A stretch of 64,000 nt of DNA. It comes from Clavelina lepadiformis. Taxonomy: Eukaryota > Chordata > Ascidiacea > Aplousobranchia > Clavelinidae. Below are positions 24,003 to 35,754 of this stretch, in pieces. The stretch is taken from the NCBI RefSeq assembly GCF_947623445.1, contig NC_135243.1, positions 5,210,501 through 5,274,500 on the forward strand. Direction: 5' to 3'. The position numbers were made by a program, and so were the translations under genes. The notes beneath the pieces were generated by a model, which searched no databases, was not told where the DNA came from, and saw only the letters and a program-made list of their open reading frames with translations. Every line of letters starts with the position of its first letter. The first letter of the stretch is position 1.

Positions 24003-25937
24003 TTTCTACATATTAGTTTCTTCAAACACTTTTTGCAAAAGGTGGAAGTCTAATCTGCATTTGGTTCATTCATTTGATGCTTTTAACATTTGTAACGTTT
24101 TTTATAAGAACTTGGTATTATGTTCATTCATTGGTAAATATTTACTTGCGTGGAAAAACAGAGCATAATTTTGCGCAAAATGTAAACAAATCAGGTATAC
24201 ATTGGCCGTATTTTCTGGTAACGTTGTTTGATACCACCCAGTATAACAGCAAGAAAAAAACATAAACAAAAGGAAGCGGATGCTGCAGATGGTTTTATCC
24301 GTTTGATGCTTTTAAACATTATGGTGGATTTTGTCAGAAAATTTGTGTAGTTTTCCGTCTTTTACCTGTAAATAAATTTGCATGAGTGACAAGAAAAGGA
24401 TGTTTTTACCCGAAGGATCCATGCGACAAATTACTGCAAAATGACTTTTGCAATACAGGTTTTGAAAGGAAAAATGCATGATAAAAATAACAAAAGTCGC
24501 ACTGGAAACCATTTGAAAGAGACGGTTTCTCATCGTAATGGTCATTCTTTTAGCCTGGACGTTTGCAAACGCATATTATATATTATAACATTATCTATTT
24601 TCCATATCATATATAACATTTCATATATCTCCATGTTATGCATAATCCTGTTTGCAGTCAATCGCGTAAAGACTACAAACTTGTTGTGATTTTTCTGAAA
24701 CTTGTGTTGTTGTAAATAGTTTTATTCAATTTTGCCTTATTCCAATACAGCTATATTTTGGTTACAAGGCTAATCTGCTATCTTACAGCATCCATAAAAC
24801 TTAATTTATTGCAGCGATCATAAAATTTAACATAACTTATGTATGGAAGTGAGTTTTTAATACAAATAAATAATTAATTTTGCATTTTTTGTCATTATTG
24901 TAGCATTAGTAATGGATAATATATAATGTAGAAAAGTTTTTGAGTTCTGACAATTTGTAAACAATGCATTTTATTATGATTAAATTTGATTCACAAAACC
25001 AAATAGGGTAGCCTACAAAGTAACGTAACGGCTGTTTTTAATCGTCACGGGTGGAATTTTGTCGCTACAACAATTAACCAAATAGACTGCTTGGAGATGC
25101 ATGTTTCAATGTAATACCATATTAGGAAAAGGACAGCTTAAATTTCAACATCGCTTTTAAATGAACAATATTTTTTGGAGATGCGAAACAGAAGCATATT
25201 TTTGGTAACTCTACTTATAACAAATTTGTGTATGTATGTCGTTAAAACAAACTATACTGTTATAGTGATCAATAGATGAATTACTATATACGTTAAAACT
25301 TAGTAGACACCTTCATTCTAAAATAATTTTGGAACTAAATCTATACATAAAAGTAATTGCAGGTTCTGTTATTGCGACTTGATGGTTTCACCATGAAGAA
25401 AAACCTTGACTGTAATGTAATTAAATTCAGCATACTACGTTTTTAAAAATTACTTTTTGCTGCTGTAAATTTCTTTTATTTTTACTTAATTTATTACTTA
25501 ATGATTATGTTTGGTATTAAAGTTGTCCCATATTGAAAAACTGCAAAGTGCTTTTTCTTTTCACATCAAAATGATGAATGTCTTGCGTGCGATCTGCAGT
25601 TTTTGCAGCAACTTATGACTAATAATACGAGAGTGCGGGTGCAACCAAAAGTTTGATATCGAAAAGCATTAAACATTTTACGCTTTTATTCAGAAACGTC
25701 TACCAAAACAAATAACACAAACATGTAAGATGTAACATTTGAATTCAAAATGATGTCGAAAACTTACATTTCATAACAGTATCAAAAAATTTATTTTTAT
25801 GTAAACTGCTTATCCAACGTCATCGTGAGTTCAATCATTCTGGAGGTTATTCATGGTGAAAGCAGAAAGACAACTGTTGAAATAACTTTTAGCTGTGAAA
25901 TTGTTTCGTAATCATGCACTTTTTTGATGACATATGC
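24003..25937. other. Gene-poor intergenic stretch
   Basis: Only short open frames without splice partners, promoter block or recognisable product. It presumably contains the 3' ends of P1 (AATAAA at 24371) and B. Confidence 0.5.
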
Positions 25938-25943
25938 TTTTAT
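25938..25943 (-). terminator. Poly(A) signal of B
   Basis: AATAAA on the minus strand, 40 bases after the proposed B stop codon. This spacing supports the chosen last exon. Confidence 0.5.
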
Positions 25944-25982
25944 TTATAAGTAATTTGGAAGAATTTTACTAGGAAATGTCTT

Positions 25983-28900
25983 TTAAATATCATTCACAAA
26001 GTTAACTGTGAGAAGATTTTATATACTGTAGATAATATTTGTGCACACCTTCACTGCTATCCTTACCTTCACTGAAATCTTGTTGTTCATCTACTTGAAG
26101 CTGAGTGCTTGTTACCATTTTGTCTAAATAAAATTCTCCAACATAACAATTCATACCAATCTCATTAGATATACAGTAATCATTATAGGTAGCCAACACG
26201 TGATATTTACCAAATAATAGATATAAGTTGCTAAACCGACTCCACAGACCAAATACATTAAGACTGACAGAACCCAAAATGCTTCTCTGCTTAAGTCTTT
26301 GTTACAATCATCCAAAATGGAATCTATGAAGTAAAGAAACAGTTAGTTATAAATTTCTGCTAACATTTTATAAAACACAAATTCGCAAATTAACATAACT
26401 CACTATAGACGTCGATTGCTTTCCCTTTGGGAAATAGATCGATTTCAAAACGCTCTTTTTCTTCTTTTTGGTCTTCTTCGTCTTCTTCTTCGTCTTCTTC
26501 TTCTTCTTCTTCTTCTTCCTCGTCTTCGTCTTCATCACTTTCGTCGCTGGTCCATTCCAACTCAAGGTTGAACGTTTCGCAATCGACAAGGATACGTTTA
26601 CTTCCGTTACCAAATATGTATTCATTGTCCATTACACGTTTGCCTTCGTCTATGACGGATTTACCATTGCCATTGAGTCGCTCATCTTTATCGGTAACCT
26701 GTTGCCCTTCGTCGATGCCGTTGTCATTGTCGTTGATTTTTTCACCGTCACCGCTGACCTCTTGTCTATTAGAAGTGACTGTTTTGCCTTCATCGCTGAC
26801 TGGCTTGGCATTGTCATTGACTCGTCCATCGTCGCCCAAGATCAGCTTACCTTGGTCATTAATTTGTTCGCCTTTGTTGCTAACATGTTTCACATCATCG
26901 GTGACCAGATTCCCATTGTCATTGGCTATTTCGACTTCTTCTCTGACCTCTTTGCCTTCGTCGATGACCAGCCTGCCATTGTCATTGACTTGTTTTCCTT
27001 CATTCCCGACTTGTTCGCCATCGTCGATGACCAGCTTGCCATTGTCATTGAGCCTTTCGCCTTCATCACTGGCCTGAGTGCTTTTGTTGATGACCGGCTT
27101 GCCATTGCAATTGACTCGTTCGCCTTCGTCAATGACCTGCTTGCCTTCTTCAATATCCAGCTTGCTATTATCATTTTCTCGGTTGATTTCGTCGTGCATC
27201 TTTTTGGCCTGGTAAATGACAAGCTTGCCAACGAATCGTTCGATTGCGTCGTTGAATAGCTTGTCGTCATCGTAGACTGGTTTGCTTTCATTGATGACGA
27301 GATTGCCATTGCCATTGCCATTATTTCCTTCGAGTTCGTCGTTCATCAGTTTCGCCTCGTAAATAACCAGCCTGCCAACGGATTGTGCGATTTCGTCCAT
27401 GGCCTCTTTGCGAATGTCGTTGAATTGCTTGTCTTCATCGCAAACTAGTTCGCTTTCATCGTTGACCGGATTGCCACTGACTTGTTCGCTTTCGTCTGTA
27501 ACATGTTTACCTTGTTTGATGCCCAGCTTGTCATTGTAGTTGACCCTTTCACCTTCCTTGTTAATTTGTTTCCTCTCGTTGATGACGAATTTTGCATTGT
27601 CATTGACCTTTTCGCCTTTATCACTTGCTTGAGTGCTTACATTGTTGACCGGCTTGCCATTGCAACCGAGTCGTTCGCCTTCGTCGATGACCTGTTTGCT
27701 TTCTTCAATATCCAGCTTGCCATTATCATTAACTCGTTCGCCTTCGTCTTCGACTTGTTTGGCCTCGTAAGTGACCAGCTTGCCATTGAATCGTTCGATT
27801 TCGTCCATGACCTGTTGGCGATTGTCATTGAATCGCTTGTCTTCATCGCTGATTAGTTCGTTTTCATCGTTGACAGGATTGCCATTGCCGTTGCCACTGA
27901 CTTGTTCGCTTTCGTCTGTAACATGTTTACCTTCTTTGAGGCCCAGCTTGCCATTGTAATTGACCTTTTCCCTTGCATCACTGGCCGGTTCGCTTTCGTT
28001 GCTGACCAGATTGCCGCTGTCATTGAGTCGCTCGATTGCTTTGATGACCTGTTGGTTTTCTTCAATATCCAGCTTGCCATTATCATTAACTCGTTCGCCT
28101 TCGTCTTTGACCTGTTTGCCCTCGTAAGTGACCAGCTTGCCGTTGAATCGTTCGATTTCGTCCATGACCTGTTGGCGATTGTCATTGAATCGCTTGTCTT
28201 CATCGCTGACTAGTTCGCTTTCATCGTTGACAGGATTGCAATTGCCACTGACTTGTTCGCTTTCGTCTGTAACATGTTTACCTTGTTTGATGCCCAGCTT
28301 GCCATTGTAGTTGACCCTTTCGTCTTCATCACTGGCCTGAGTGCTTTCGTTGATGACCGGTTTGCCATTGCCATTTTCATTTAATCGCTGACCGTTATCG
28401 CTGACTTGTTCGCTTTCATCGCTGATCGACTTTCCGTTATTATTGATTGGTTCGATTTCGTTGCGAACCTGCTTGACATTGTCGTTGAATTTTTCGCCTT
28501 CATCGCTGATTCGTTCGCTTTCGTTGTTGAGCAGATTGCCATTGCCATTGCCATTGACGCTGACTTGTTCGCTTTCATCGCAGACCAGATTTCCATTGAC
28601 TCGTTCAATTTCGTCGGTAGTATGTTTGCCTTCTTCGAGGCCCAGCTTATCATTGTCTTTGACCCTTTCACTTTCACTTTCGCCTTCATCGCTGACCAGC
28701 TTGTCATTGTTATCGATTTTTTCGGCTTCATCGCTGATTCGTTCGTTGTCGTCGCTGATCGCCTTTCCGTTATTATTGATTGGTTCGATTTCGTCGCGAA
28801 CCTGCTTGACATTGTCGTTGAATTGTTCGCCTTTATCGCTGACCAGCTTGTCATTGTTATCGATTCTTTCGGCTTCATCGCTGATTCTTTCGCTTTGGTT

Positions 28901-28987
28901 GTTGACCAGCTTGTCGTTGTCATTGGCTCGTTTGCTTTCATCATTAACCCGATCATCAGATGTATTTTGTGAAGAGAATTCAGACAT
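25983..28987 (-). CDS. B: giant heptad-repeat acidic protein with C-terminal membrane anchor
   Basis: Exons 26404-28987, 26211-26323, 26067-26100 and 25983-26005; ~917 residues. Exon 1 starts MSEFSSQNTSDDRV and then has over 100 tandem 7-residue units of consensus SDEGERV / DNNDKLV, with one V, I, L or F ending each heptad. It closes with a Glu/Asp run and FPKGKAIDVYS. After an 80-bp intron comes a membrane exon (helix EAFWVLSVLMYLVCGVGLA), then short exons LQVDEQQDFSE and VNFVNDI. Phases 1, 0, 1 match M, P1, P2 and C. The exon 3 acceptor is weak; an alternative acceptor would stop two residues later with tail TKW. The one-hydrophobic-per-heptad pattern is not a classic two-position coiled coil. 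Long ORFs on the opposite strand arise from the 21-bp period. Confidence 0.7.
26464..28960 (-). repeat. 21-bp coding minisatellite in B exon 1
   Basis: A degenerate 21-base period that is always in frame, translating to heptads such as SDEAERI, DNNDKLV, SDKGEQF and NDNVKQV. Higher-order units are visible too: the block around EGERVNDNGKLDIEE recurs several times (near 28075, 27715 and 27155). At 26464-26530 it runs into a (TTC)n-like stretch coding Glu/Asp. Such arrays change length by unequal exchange, so alleles should differ by multiples of 21 bp (inference). Confidence 0.75.
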
Positions 28988-29311
28988 AGCTGCTGAAATT
29001 TACTTATTATGAAACAAAATGCAACAAAATTTGCTCTTTAAACTTTTTACGTCCTGTTAAAAATTATTACACTTAGCACTTAGTTTTGCTGTTTGTACAT
29101 TACTTTATACTGCACTACATGTTACATTATATTCGAATTCCTCTAAACATCATAACAAATAATACTTCATGTTTAACGTACAAAGAAAAACTTTTGGATT
29201 CCCTTCCTGCAAAATAATTTTAGCAGTCTACTGAGAGAAATAGACTACATCACAAAGTCACAGGCTGGCAAACTACCTGCAGCTTTACTTCAATAACCGT
29301 GCTTCCATCCA

Positions 29312-29388
29312 TCAGGTGCAGCGCAGACTGAGGAAAGTCATTCAAGGTGACTGCGCAAGTAACGTTTGTTTCACGCACCACTGGCTAA
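29312..29388 (-). promoter_or_regulatory. Promoter block of B
   Basis: On the minus strand: GGTGCGTGAAACAAACG, then ACTTGCGC, then CACCTTGAATGACTTTCC, then TCAGTC and TGCGCTGCACCTG. It follows the order of the superfamily block and ends ~320 bases before the B ATG. Confidence 0.5.
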
Positions 29389-29399
29389 AAACGATGTAA

Positions 29400-30719
29400 A
29401 TTTTAACTTTTCACGGGGGTTTCAAAATTGTATTGTTTCTTTTCGGAAAGAATTTAAGCATTGCATATCATAACAAATACTACATGTTTTTGACACAATT
29501 GCTGCAACAATGCAAACAATGTTTATAGTTTTAAACATAATAAGAATATATTTAAAATACAGCCAAAAAGAGTTCCAAAATTTTAAAACTTTACAAAAAT
29601 TTAATTTCACACCAGGTTTCAACAATTGAAAGCCACATACTGATGTCAGCTTATGTAAGATTCAGAAGTAAAATCAAGATGAAGAAATTTCGCGAAATTT
29701 CTAACTTCTTTTAATTTATGATATCTATATTTATTTTACTGTTAATGAAACTTCAGTTGCATTTAAGTGCAGCTTGTATGTAATTGGGGATAACAACAAG
29801 AAATATTTCAACAGTTTATTGCCAAACATAACTTCTACTTGGTTTAAAAACTTGTTTTAATAAAGGAGTAATACAACCCTTCTCAACAGATAAATAACCA
29901 GTTTAAAAGTAATCCCTTTCATTTATCTAATAAATATTGTACGTCTTTCACATAGTGTATTCAATTTTATAATTCTACATGTTTACAAAAAATTTAACTT
30001 CGTTTTTTTATTCTCTGTCATGTGCATTATTTCGGTAAAACACATTTTGATGTGATGCATGTTTTACATTAAAAATGTTGGTAAAACTTACAATGCAGTC
30101 ATGTGCACGTTTAATACCATTATTGTACCGTGTATGCCAGCAAAAGGGAAAAACATACGCAACATAAATAAATGGTAAATCCACTACATTTTCCGATTGG
30201 TAACAGCAAGTTGTTTAAACACAACAATTAATTTGGTACTTATTACTTTGCTTGCTTGGTAATATTTACCGGGTATACTTGTTTTCTCATTAAAATGTGG
30301 AAAATATTCATTAGTTAACCAAATAAATCAATAGTAATGTGTGAAAAAGTAAACAACGATTTAGTAACGGGTTCAGTCGGTCTGTCGATGCCTCAAAAAG
30401 CTGGTTTACAACTTTTTCAACCTGTGGGCTATTGTGAGACTAAAAAAAGTTGCTATACTCTGCAGCATTAACTTCTTTTGAAACATAAGTTAAAAATAAA
30501 ACCTCATGAAAGAAAAAAACAAATACAAATTTTTGTTATGTAGAAAATTTTCATATTTTAAGATGTAAAGGTCATCGTAGAAAAGTAAAGTGTGCAAAAG
30601 AGCTCTGTACCTTATCTCCCTTGCAGCTACTATACAGTTTGTACATAGTTTTTAATTTGGCGTTAATGTCGCGCTGTCCCCAATCAAAAAGCGGACGACT
30701 TACATTAGCCCTACAACGT
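29400..30719. other. No gene seen
   Basis: AT-rich sequence with only short open frames and no promoter block or repeat structure that I can recognise. Confidence 0.5.
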
Positions 30720-32095
30720 GGTAATTTAGGCACTTGGTAAAAGCTGGACACGACGCAATCCGCTAATCGTCCATGCACGGTTGAAATTGGACGATTTTTG
30801 CGTAAGCGTCCATGGAAGCTTTCACGCAAAACCGACGTTTTTGCTTAATCGTCCATGAACGGTTGTTGAAATAGGCTTAAATCAGTTATTTTGCAACAAA
30901 GCGTCCATGGGCGGGTTGTAGGATACGTTCAAAGCAGTGGTTTCGAGATCGATCATGGACACTTAAAAACGGGCGAATTTTGCGTTTTTTTCCACGGGCG
31001 ATTGTAGGTTGAAGTTTAATTGGCGGATATGAGAAAAGCATACATGGAGTGTTTTGGGATAGGCTAGTGGATATGATAAAAGCGCCCATGAACGATTTTT
31101 TTTGATAAGCTGAGCTGACAGGAGAGAAGTGACTATCATTGTCCAACAAACAAAAACTCAATTTTAATGTATTTGAAAGGCGTTGTTTCAACTCAGTATT
31201 GAAATGTGTGCACAGGGAAGGAATAAATTTAGTTGAGCGTGCAATGGCTATTTTTTCAACATGTTGCGCAGGGGATTTCTCAGCTAAGAACAACAAACTT
31301 TGCAATCAAGATCTAAACAAAGTCCAATTTCAAAAACTTCTTAAGTTATGTAGCCTAATTAAAAATTTTACAAGAATTTTATATTCATCAACACTCAAGC
31401 TTAATGTGTTAAATTGCATATACCTGTGAGCAGCGTAAAACTTGACTTAAAACTGATTAACTTAACTTTCGCTTTAAACACAAAAATTGTATTAGTTGTT
31501 TTATTTGTTATATCAGTTGCTGCAGAAACCTGTGACAAATGCTCTATCAATGGTATACAATTCTGATGAACCAATCGACAACAAAAACTGCATTAAAACT
31601 GAAAAAAAACAACATTCACAATTAATTCTTATAACGTGATTGCTCAAGCATGGTATAGATGTTGTATAAAAGTAAACTGATCTATCAAAAAACTAAAGTC
31701 ATTAACTTAATTTTTTATAGCTGTTTGGCACCACGAGTACAAAACTAAAACACTTAGAATTTTAAAGGTGCTTTTAAATTTTCTAGTTTTGTTTGAGTTA
31801 AGTAACTTTTATCTCTGGTTTTTGTGTGCACATTTTTTGTTCGTATAGCATGTATTATACAACAACAAAACTGTGTATTGCTGGACCTGTGTACTCGTAG
31901 ACAATTATCTAAATGTAGAAACGTAGTGTAACAGCTGAAATAAATCATGAACAAACTTCACAGATGGCCTGTTTTCGATATTCACTGGCAATGCATTAAC
32001 GTCGCTAGGTCTGTTTACTGGACCTAGTAGAAAGTTTTAAATTTGGGCAATATAATGTAAAAAACAAAAAAAATACGTGACAACCAAAATTACAT

Positions 32096-32165
32096 AAAGG
32101 CTAGCTCGGTAACCAGGGGATCGTATGATAAAGAATGCCAGGTGCCAGGTTCAAGTCGTCCGAAA
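32096..32165 (+). repeat. tRNA-like head of a possible SINE
   Basis: TAGCTCGGTAACCAGGGG resembles a polymerase III A box region, and GGTTCAAGTC at 32148-32157 matches a B box, with tRNA-like spacing. No complete cloverleaf is evident and no second copy lies in this window, so this is a tentative SINE relic. Confidence 0.35.
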
Positions 32166-32969
32166 ACTTTCTTTAGTCAGATGATAGAGATTATTGTGGT
32201 CATGTTGAAGTATCAGGCTAAAAGTGAAAACACAGCAATGTCAAAATACATAATTGTATTAATCTTGAGCATGTTATTTACAGTACTTATACTTACTCCT
32301 GATTAGTGGCCTTGGTGAAAAGTTGAAAATTTGGCCAAGACCATAGTGACACTAAAAGGCTTAAGGCTATGGCGATTGTAATAGTAAATTGTAATAAGTC
32401 ATATAATTGGCATTTTAATAAGCGACTGTGTGTTCTCCAGTTAGATCAAATATAATATTTAGACAGCTGTGTTATACTTGGTTAATCCTGTTATTCAAAC
32501 ATTGTATCCCTAAACCGACACATTGACCTAGTTTATGAGTGTTTTCAAGTAGCGTTGCATTTTAGAGTGTGTGAAGTTTGATAGTGCTGTGGTGAAAAGC
32601 TCGGTGACGTAGAATATGACATATAGTCAAGTGGGGCAAAAAAATGCAAAATTGACAAACTTTTGATTTTCTCGCTAAAAAATGGGCCAAAAAGTCAAGT
32701 TTTACCCTCTATTGATCAATATTAATATTCCATTGATGTATCCAAAAAATTGGAGCATTATGTTTATTCTTTTTATTTTTATCGAATATTTTGTGTTGTT
32801 TTTTTTTTCCCCCAGTGTTTGGGGCAATAAAAACCATGCACTGGGTAAAAAAAAACAATCAATTTCGACAGCAAATTTTGTTTATTAAAAGCAACACAAA
32901 GCAGAAGAAATAGCAATATATACAGATGAGGATGAAACTGTAACATCTTGTTCAAACAAACAAAGAAGT

Positions 32970-33323
32970 TTATGCATTATGAAGTCCATATTTGCTTAGG
33001 AACACAAATTTTTCTTTCACTTCCTCTTCTTCGGCAAAACCAAAATATGATTTTGCACGTCCGACAGAAGTTAACACTGCGGTTGAAGGACCCCAAAAAC
33101 AATTTTCAACGTTGACTGTATCTATGTCCTCCTTTGTTGGCCAGTCCCAATACACTGCATCTTCTGAAGTTGATTTCTTGTCCCAAAACTTAAATTCAGC
33201 TTGCTCAATTTTTCCATCAACCTCGTCTCTGAAGACCTTCAGAAGTTTTCCCCAATAATATGTTTTTGGCTTCTCCCAAAACACGGCAAAGTACTTTCCA
33301 ACTTGCTTTTTGTTTATTTCCAA
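32970..33323 (-). CDS. Unrecognised element protein, aromatic-rich domain
   Basis: 117 residues, MEINKKQVGKYF to KYGLHNA. The composition is folded-protein-like: VGKYFAVFWEKPKTYYWGKL, AEFKFWDK, YWDWP and ENCFWGP. Trp and Tyr spacing suggests a small beta-rich domain. It lies inside the inverted-repeat element and directly follows the acidic ORF at 33371-33835 on the same strand, so both are probably parts of one element gene. I do not recognise the family. Confidence 0.45.
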   Translation of the reverse strand: MEINKKQVGKYFAVFWEKPKTYYWGKLLKVFRDEVDGKIEQAEFKFWDKKSTSEDAVYWDWPTKEDIDTVNVENCFWGPSTAVLTSVGRAKSYFGFAEEEEVKEKFVFLSKYGLHNA

Positions 33324-33370
33324 TTTAATTGTTCTCTTTTCTCTCTTCTGTTCATTTACACTTTCTTCAG

Positions 33371-33835
33371 TTACATCTCTTCCTCTACATCTTCCATTCT
33401 AACAACTGTGTCTTCTCTTGTTTCGTCATTCATTTCTTCAGATTCATCGTCAGACTCTTCTACCATCTCATCCTCTGTATCTACTCTCCTCATGTCTTCA
33501 TCCATTTGTCTTTGAATTTCTAGCTCCATCCTTCTTTCTATTTCTTCCTCCTCCAGGTCCAGTGAATTTATTTCTTCATCTTCGTCTGCATTCCTTTTCC
33601 TTCTCCCAGCTTTTCTATTTTTTGCAATTGTTCCATTTGCTTCAAAGTTTTCAACTTGCTCGTTAAATTCTTCATTTGTTAAAATGCTTCCATTCATCTT
33701 CACTCTTTTTCTTTTTTTCTTCTTTTCATTTGTTTGTCGTTCCCTTGATTTTAACACACTTTCTATCGAAACCGATTCATCTTTTGACACAAGCCGTATT
33801 TCATACTTCATCCCTTCAGGAGCGTGAAGTTGCAA
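33371..33835 (-). CDS. Unrecognised element protein, charged region
   Basis: 154 residues. A basic stretch (ERQTNEKKKKRKRVKM, possible nuclear localisation signal) is followed by long Glu/Asp/Arg-rich helix-forming sequence (DLEEEEIERRMELEIQRQMD). It sits just upstream of the aromatic-rich ORF in the same element. Probably one protein with it; function unknown. Confidence 0.4.
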   Translation of the reverse strand: MQLHAPEGMKYEIRLVSKDESVSIESVLKSRERQTNEKKKKRKRVKMNGSILTNEEFNEQVENFEANGTIAKNRKAGRRKRNADEDEEINSLDLEEEEIERRMELEIQRQMDEDMRRVDTEDEMVEESDDESEEMNDETREDTVVRMEDVEEEM

Positions 33836-33861
33836 CTCATTGATGATGTCCTTTGTTGTTC

Positions 33862-34149
33862 TTATCCGTGATTGTACTGTGGTGCTCGTCGACGGTGTGG
33901 AAACAGCTTAAATGTTGCAGATTGATGAGGTGGATGGCATTTCTTCCACATTACTTGACCATTCAGTTTCCTGTGGACTGGTCTTTTCCAAAATTGGATT
34001 GCCTTCTTCATCTTTTGGAGAAACACAATGCTACCAGGACTGGTTAAACTAACACTGAACAGAGACTTCTGATACTGGTAAATGCTTACAAGAAGGTTAA
34101 GCTTTTGAATGGCTATTTGGCAGGAGTTCAACAAAGTAGAATGGTACAT
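33862..34149 (-). CDS. Weak ORF upstream in the same element
   Basis: 95 residues with no recognisable motif, on the same strand and upstream of 33371-33835. It could be the start of the element gene or chance. Included only because it lies within the inverted repeats. Confidence 0.2.
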   Translation of the reverse strand: MYHSTLLNSCQIAIQKLNLLVSIYQYQKSLFSVSLTSPGSIVFLQKMKKAIQFWKRPVHRKLNGQVMWKKCHPPHQSATFKLFPHRRRAPQYNHG

Positions 34150-35287
34150 AAATCAATTAACTACAAAGAACAACACAAAATGATTGGAGAGTGAAACTTC
34201 ACGCTTAACTTCACTTGCTTAACTTAATTTCAAATGAATCATCAGTACATTAGGATTAATGTATTTACTAGAGATCAGGAAACTGAGACAATGCAAGTAA
34301 AACATTAAAATGCTAGTTTAATTCCTTATAGCAACCAAAATCGTTTTAAAATGAAAGTTATTAAAGATGGGGTAAAACAAAACAAGCACAGGGAAAATAA
34401 AAACAACTGTCTTTTTTTGCCCCAACACATTGTGTAGTTTTGGGGTAAAAAAAGACAACATAGAATAGAATGAAAGGTTAAAAGCAATCAAAATTGAAGT
34501 ACTGGAGTACAATCATACTAAAATATCATGTAGATACACATAAAAAGATTGTGATTGTCAACCATCGTTTTCGATCCACAAAAAGTTTTGTAAAGAGCAA
34601 AAAAAGTTTTTTTGGACCGTTTTTGGGTCAATTTAGTGATTTGCATAGTTCCTGAAGAGTACTTACCTCTAGACCTGTATTGTATGTTAAAAAACTATGC
34701 AAATAAATGATGTTTCTAACCATGCAAAGCTTTTTCAAAAAAATCATTCTTAGGGGGAGTTGGGGGGTTGTCCTTTTTTACCCCAAGTACCCCTATGTTT
34801 TTTTTGCCCCAACTGACTATATCTATACGTAGCAATGCAAATAACGTGTCTTTCGCTGATTGGCTGATATAGCGATATAAAAATTTAGGCTTGGTTCAAA
34901 CATGAGTCTTTTCTTTTTTGCCCTTCTGGCTTTTTCATTATTCAATTCTAGTGATAGCTCTATTCAGATGTGAAGCGGTGATGGAATTGTTTTGTGATGT
35001 GACTACAACTATATTTTGGACAATATAACAATTTAGACTTTATGAGTGTTGTGCTAACCTTAAGAAATAATCACAAGTAGCATACGCAACGGAGTCAAAG
35101 ATGAAAATAGTCAAGGAGCTCTAAAAGAGAGACTAAAGCCTTTCGCCTTAGGCCAACCTAAAACAATTCACATTGCCATCCCCACAAGGCTATCCCAAAA
35201 CAGTCCATAGATGCTTTCCTCATATCCGCTATTTAAACTTATCCTAAATCCGTTGTGGACGCTAACGCAAAAATCGTCCGTTTTAAG

Positions 35288-35754
35288 CAGGGCTTCAGAG
35301 CAGGCGTAAATTTTAAATTGCTCCAGCTCCGGAGCTCTCTTTTATCATAAATTAGCTCCAGCTCCGGAGCTCATTGATACCACTGCTCCGGCTCCAGCTC
35401 CGGCTCCATTACGTCACAAACTGAGGTTTAAGGATGAAGGCTCAATTTGGAATATCTATCTCAATGGGTCAGTCAGTAGTCAGTACCATCGGTTGCAGCT
35501 ATGAACATGTGACTGCTCTGCTGTCAAATCCCCAGTAATTCTTAATTTTGTGAAGGGTTGCTCTTAAATGATGTGAATTCAGCCAATAGTAGTAGAATAG
35601 TAGCATAGCATCTTATGAAATACAACGGAGCCGGAGCTATGTTTCAAACAACTGGCTCCAGCTCCTGCTCCGGCTCCATTTGAATTTCACGAAGAGCTCC
35701 AGCTCCGGTGAAAATGCACGGCTCCGGGGCTCCAGCTCCGGCTCCAAAGCCCTG
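35288..35754. mobile_element. hAT-like MITE rich in GGAGCCGGAGC
   Basis: The left end is CAGGGCTTCAGAGCAGGC and the right end, reverse complemented, is CAGGGCTTTGGAGCCGGAGC. A perfect 8-bp target duplication GTTTTAAG lies at 35280-35287 and 35755-35762. Multiple CCAGCTCCGG sub-repeats. It is inserted in the right inverted arm of the 5.3 kb MULE, hence younger than it. No coding capacity. Confidence 0.85.

Larger units (their letters stand above)
32621..34823. mobile_element. 2.2 kb element with TGGGGCAAAA inverted ends, inside the MULE
   Basis: The left end ATATAGTCAAGTGGGGCAAA and the right end (reverse complement) ATATAGTCAGTTGGGGCAAA form an inverted repeat of ~24 bases. The superfamily is not recognised; the target duplication could be TA or longer. 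It carries minus-strand open frames (32970-34149) unlike any host gene here. A second, internal GGGGTAAAAAA-type motif lies near each end. Confidence 0.55.

Noticed and set aside
26427-29012. Several long plus-strand and off-frame ORFs (up to 263 codons) over gene B
   Set aside because: They are low-complexity mirror images of the 21-bp coding repeat. A period divisible by three keeps other frames open. No promoter block or splice plan supports them.
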